Of a stretch of 6,455 bases of DNA, positions 4,166 to 6,455 are shown piece by piece. The position numbers were made by a program, and so were the translations under genes. The notes under the pieces were generated by a model that ran no database searches, was not told where the DNA came from, and saw only the letters and a program-made list of their open reading frames with translations. The stretch spans positions 1-6,455 of the forward strand of contig JAIRTK010000460.1 in NCBI GenBank assembly GCA_031254955.1, given 5' to 3'. Source of the stretch: Opitutaceae bacterium (GTDB lineage Bacteria > Verrucomicrobiota > Verrucomicrobiia > Opitutales > Opitutaceae). Positions within the stretch are counted from its first letter, which is position 1; each line of letters opens with the position of its first letter.

Positions 4166-5224
4166 ATGCACACGCTCTCCGCCACCCGCACCCTCCTCGC
4201 CCGGCTCGCCGCGCGCACCATCGCGCGCGCGTCCGCGAGCGACACGCACCCCGACCTCGCCATCAATTTTTCCACCTGGCAATGGCATCAAGGCGTCGCC
4301 CTATTCGGGCTGCACCGCGCCCACGCCGCGCTCGGCGACCCGGCCATCGCCGCGTTCATCGACGACTGGCTGCGCGCCCGCCTCGCCGCCGGCGACCCGC
4401 CCAAAAGCATCAACACCACCGCCCCGCTCCTCACCGCCGCCCACCTCTTCGAGCAAACCCGCGACGCGCGCCTCGGCCGCCTCTGCCAATCGTTCGCCGA
4501 CTGGTGCCTGCGCGACGCGCCCCGCCTGCCCGCCGGCGCCTTCGAGCACTCCTGCACCGACAACGTTTACCCGCGTCAAGTCTGGGCCGACACGCTCTTC
4601 ATGGGCTGCATTTTCCTCGCGAAATGGGGCCGCCTCACCGGCGACACCGCGCTCCTGGACGAAGCCGCGCGCCAGTTCGCCGACCACTACCGGCTCCTGC
4701 GCGACACCGCCACCGGCCTGATCTTCCACGGCTACGACGACGGCAAACACGCGCACCTCGGCACGCTCTGGGGCCGCGGCAACGGCTGGTTTGCCATCGC
4801 CGCCAACGAAGTCCTCTCGCTCCTCGGCCCCGCGCACCCCGCGCACCCCGCCCTCCTCCGCGACCTGCGCGCGCACCTCGCCGCCGCCGCCGCCGCGCAA
4901 GACGCCTCCGGCGCGTGGCACACCGTCATGGACGCGCCCGCCACCTACCTGGAGGCGACGAGCACCGCCGCCCTTGCCTGCGCGCTCACCACCGCGACCG
5001 CGCGCGGCCACATCGGCGCCGAGTTCTCGGACCACACCGCCCGCGCCCTGGAACGCACCCGCTCATGGATCAACGACACCGGCGACCTCACGCACGCCTC
5101 CGCCGGCACGCCCGTGATGCCCGACGCCGCCAGCTACAACGCCATCCCCTTCGCCGTGACCCCCTTCTCCCAAGGCCTCGGCATGCTCGCCCTGGCGAGC
5201 GCGATGGAATCCCCCGCGCCATGA
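4166..5224 (+). CDS. GH88/GH105-family unsaturated uronyl (rhamnogalacturonyl) hydrolase
   Basis: These enzymes release the 4,5-unsaturated uronic acid from the non-reducing end of oligosaccharides made by polysaccharide lyases, by hydrating the double bond. The 352-residue (alpha/alpha)6-barrel length is typical. Family landmarks: SINTTAPLL (81-89); DNVYPRQVWADTLFM (132-146), whose Asp142 aligns by motif with the catalytic Asp of YteR; WGRGNGW (202-208); then SGAWHTVMD, YLEATSTAAL and a PFSQGLGMLAL terminus. No signal peptide is evident, so it is probably cytoplasmic. The frame is open from TTG 4013, but residues before Met at 4166 (translating the palindrome) do not look like protein, so I chose 4166; there is no Shine-Dalgarno. 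It overlaps the next gene by ATGA. The substrate (rhamnogalacturonan, other pectin, ulvan or glycosaminoglycan) cannot be read from sequence alone. The second conserved acidic residue of the family could not be placed by eye. Confidence 0.93.
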   Translation: MHTLSATRTLLARLAARTIARASASDTHPDLAINFSTWQWHQGVALFGLHRAHAALGDPAIAAFIDDWLRARLAAGDPPKSINTTAPLLTAAHLFEQTRDARLGRLCQSFADWCLRDAPRLPAGAFEHSCTDNVYPRQVWADTLFMGCIFLAKWGRLTGDTALLDEAARQFADHYRLLRDTATGLIFHGYDDGKHAHLGTLWGRGNGWFAIAANEVLSLLGPAHPAHPALLRDLRAHLAAAAAAQDASGAWHTVMDAPATYLEATSTAALACALTTATARGHIGAEFSDHTARALERTRSWINDTGDLTHASAGTPVMPDAASYNAIPFAVTPFSQGLGMLALASAMESPAP

Positions 5225-6455
5225 ACCCAAGCCCCCCCAACCCCCGCCGCGCCCCACGCGCCCTGCGCCTCCTCCTCCCCCTCCTCCTCCCCGCCCTTGC
5301 CATCCCCGCGCAACCCCACTGGCAAGGCGACCCCGGCCAAGCCCCAGCCGAACTCGAAACCCAATGGCGGCAGATCGTCGAAAACAACCCCGTCGGCGTG
5401 CGCGGCGTGCTCCGCTTTGCGCTGGAAGCATCCGGCGTGAACTGGCGGCCCGACCTCGTGGAACGCGCGCTCGCATTCGCGCGCACGCTGCAGGACACCG
5501 ACCGGACAAGCGAAACCCTTGGCAATTTCCGCTGGCGCAGCGACCATGACCGCGTGCTCGACCGCAACGGCGTCGAGTTCGCCTCGCAGTTGATGATCCT
5601 CATTCACAAACTGCACGCCACACGCCTCACACCCCGCGCGCGCGACCTCCTGCGCCGGATGATGACCGACGCGATCACCGGCCTGGAAAACCACAAAGTG
5701 CCGATCACCTACACCAACATCTGGCTCAAAAACACCTGCGCCCGGATCCTCCTCGGCGAACTCCTCGACCGCCCCGAAACCGCCCGCGCCGGACGCGAAC
5801 ACCTCGACGACTGGCTGCGCTTCACCGCGCAAAACGGCATCTCCGAATACGGCGCCCCCACCTACTACGGCACCGACCTCGACGCGCTCGGCATCATCGC
5901 AAAATTTGCCGCGCTGCCGGCGACACGCGCAAAAGCGATGCAAGGCATCCGCTACCTCTGGACGGACGCTGCCGCCAACTGGTGGCCCACCGGCGACCGC
6001 CTCGCCTGCGCCAACGCCCGCAGTTACGACTACCTTTACGGACACGGCTATTTCGAGGCGCACACCTGGACCGCCGGCTGGCTGCGCGCCCCCCCCGCGC
6101 TCGAAAACGCCGGCTGGATCGGCACCCGCCATGACAACCTCGTCACCCTCCGCCAAGCCGTCTCGATTCCACCACCGCGCGCCTGGACGGAAACGCTCGC
6201 CACGCACATCCCGCGCACCATCGCGCAACGCTGGGGCGGCGCGCCGGAGCACCTCGCCATCTCATGGATTGGCCGCCACGCCAGCCTCGCCTCCTCCGGC
6301 GCGGGACGCGGCAGCGACGAACGCACACTCGTCGCCAACCTCGGCGACTCGCCCGCCATCCCGCAACTCACGCTATTCATGGACGGACGCGGCGACCCCT
6401 TCGGCACGAAAAAACTCTCCAACACCGCCCACCAAGCCAAAGCACTGCACCTCGT
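5221..6455 (+). CDS. Secreted helical-barrel-like protein, candidate polysaccharide lyase or hydrolase, 3' end outside window
   Basis: I do not recognise a named family. ATG 5221 overlaps the upstream stop (ATGA), indicating translational coupling; 411 codons are visible with no stop. Residues 1-30 form a clear signal peptide: Arg-rich start, a Leu/Pro core (16-26) and an AIPA cleavage site before Gln31. Residues from about 40 to 300 are mainly amphipathic helices punctuated by conserved-looking aromatic motifs: GISEYGAPTYYG (206-217) and RSYDYLYGHGYF (267-278), resembling loops lining alpha/alpha-toroid barrels. From about 345 the sequence turns strand-like (LAISWIGRHASLASS, then LTLFMDGRGDPFG at 383-395). 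A helical toroid followed by a beta-sandwich is the plan of several polysaccharide lyase families (PL8 and heparinase-like). Tyr, His and Arg in the two motifs are candidate catalytic residues. Its coupling to a GH88/GH105 gene supports a role in extracellular or periplasmic depolymerisation; that role is inference. Confidence 0.88.
   Translation, partial: MNPSPPNPRRAPRALRLLLPLLLPALAIPAQPHWQGDPGQAPAELETQWRQIVENNPVGVRGVLRFALEASGVNWRPDLVERALAFARTLQDTDRTSETLGNFRWRSDHDRVLDRNGVEFASQLMILIHKLHATRLTPRARDLLRRMMTDAITGLENHKVPITYTNIWLKNTCARILLGELLDRPETARAGREHLDDWLRFTAQNGISEYGAPTYYGTDLDALGIIAKFAALPATRAKAMQGIRYLWTDAAANWWPTGDRLACANARSYDYLYGHGYFEAHTWTAGWLRAPPALENAGWIGTRHDNLVTLRQAVSIPPPRAWTETLATHIPRTIAQRWGGAPEHLAISWIGRHASLASSGAGRGSDERTLVANLGDSPAIPQLTLFMDGRGDPFGTKKLSNTAHQAKALHL

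Noticed and set aside
4301..5035. Minus-strand open frame opposite the GH88/GH105 gene
   Set aside because: It is an antisense shadow: Val/Gly/Ala/Glu-rich with no domain, while the plus strand has the full family motif set.
5134..6252. Minus-strand open frame of about 372 codons opposite the secreted protein
   Set aside because: The plus strand has a signal peptide, translational coupling and structured motifs. The reverse frame is Gly/Ala/Val/Glu-rich and spans the boundary of two plus-strand genes.

Overview
The window is GC-rich, with strong G/C preference at third codon positions. It carries a carbohydrate-degradation gene set next to arginine biosynthesis. Protein style, near-absence of Shine-Dalgarno sequences and repeat-rich intergenic DNA suggest a Verrucomicrobiota bacterium of the Opitutaceae type. 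This placement is inferred from general resemblance; there is no rRNA or marker gene to fix it.

Layout from left to right. (1) Minus strand, 1122 to beyond position 1: an exported PF00756-type alpha/beta-hydrolase esterase whose 3' end lies outside the window. (2) 1123-1840: intergenic DNA holding a small palindrome at the esterase start, a near-palindrome, a six-copy 10-bp tandem repeat, a polypurine tract, a possible 49-residue small gene (1616-1765) and a period-7 repeat that runs up to the next start codon. (3) Plus strand, 1841-3034: argD, a complete PLP-dependent acetylornithine aminotransferase. (4) Minus strand, 3053-3478: a DUF4870/Tic20-like small membrane protein, convergent with argD across 18 bp, with a recognisable promoter. 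(5) 3479-4165: a second intergenic stretch dominated by purine/pyrimidine strand asymmetry, short tandem repeats, a G-quadruplex-capable run and paired hairpins. It ends in a perfect 19-bp operator-like palindrome (4046-4064). (6) Plus strand, 4166-5224: a GH88/GH105 unsaturated uronyl hydrolase, overlapping by ATGA with (7) a secreted helical-barrel-like protein, 5221 to beyond 6455, that I cannot assign to a family.

The most interesting unit is the pair 4166-6455. GH88/GH105 enzymes act on the unsaturated uronates that polysaccharide lyases make. A translationally coupled, exported protein with a lyase-like architecture is therefore a candidate for an undescribed lyase or other depolymerase acting upstream of the hydrolase. 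The palindrome before this operon shares its AACGGTT core with a smaller palindrome at the esterase start, so the carbohydrate genes on both sides of argD might share a LacI-type regulator. That link is a hypothesis from two sites only.
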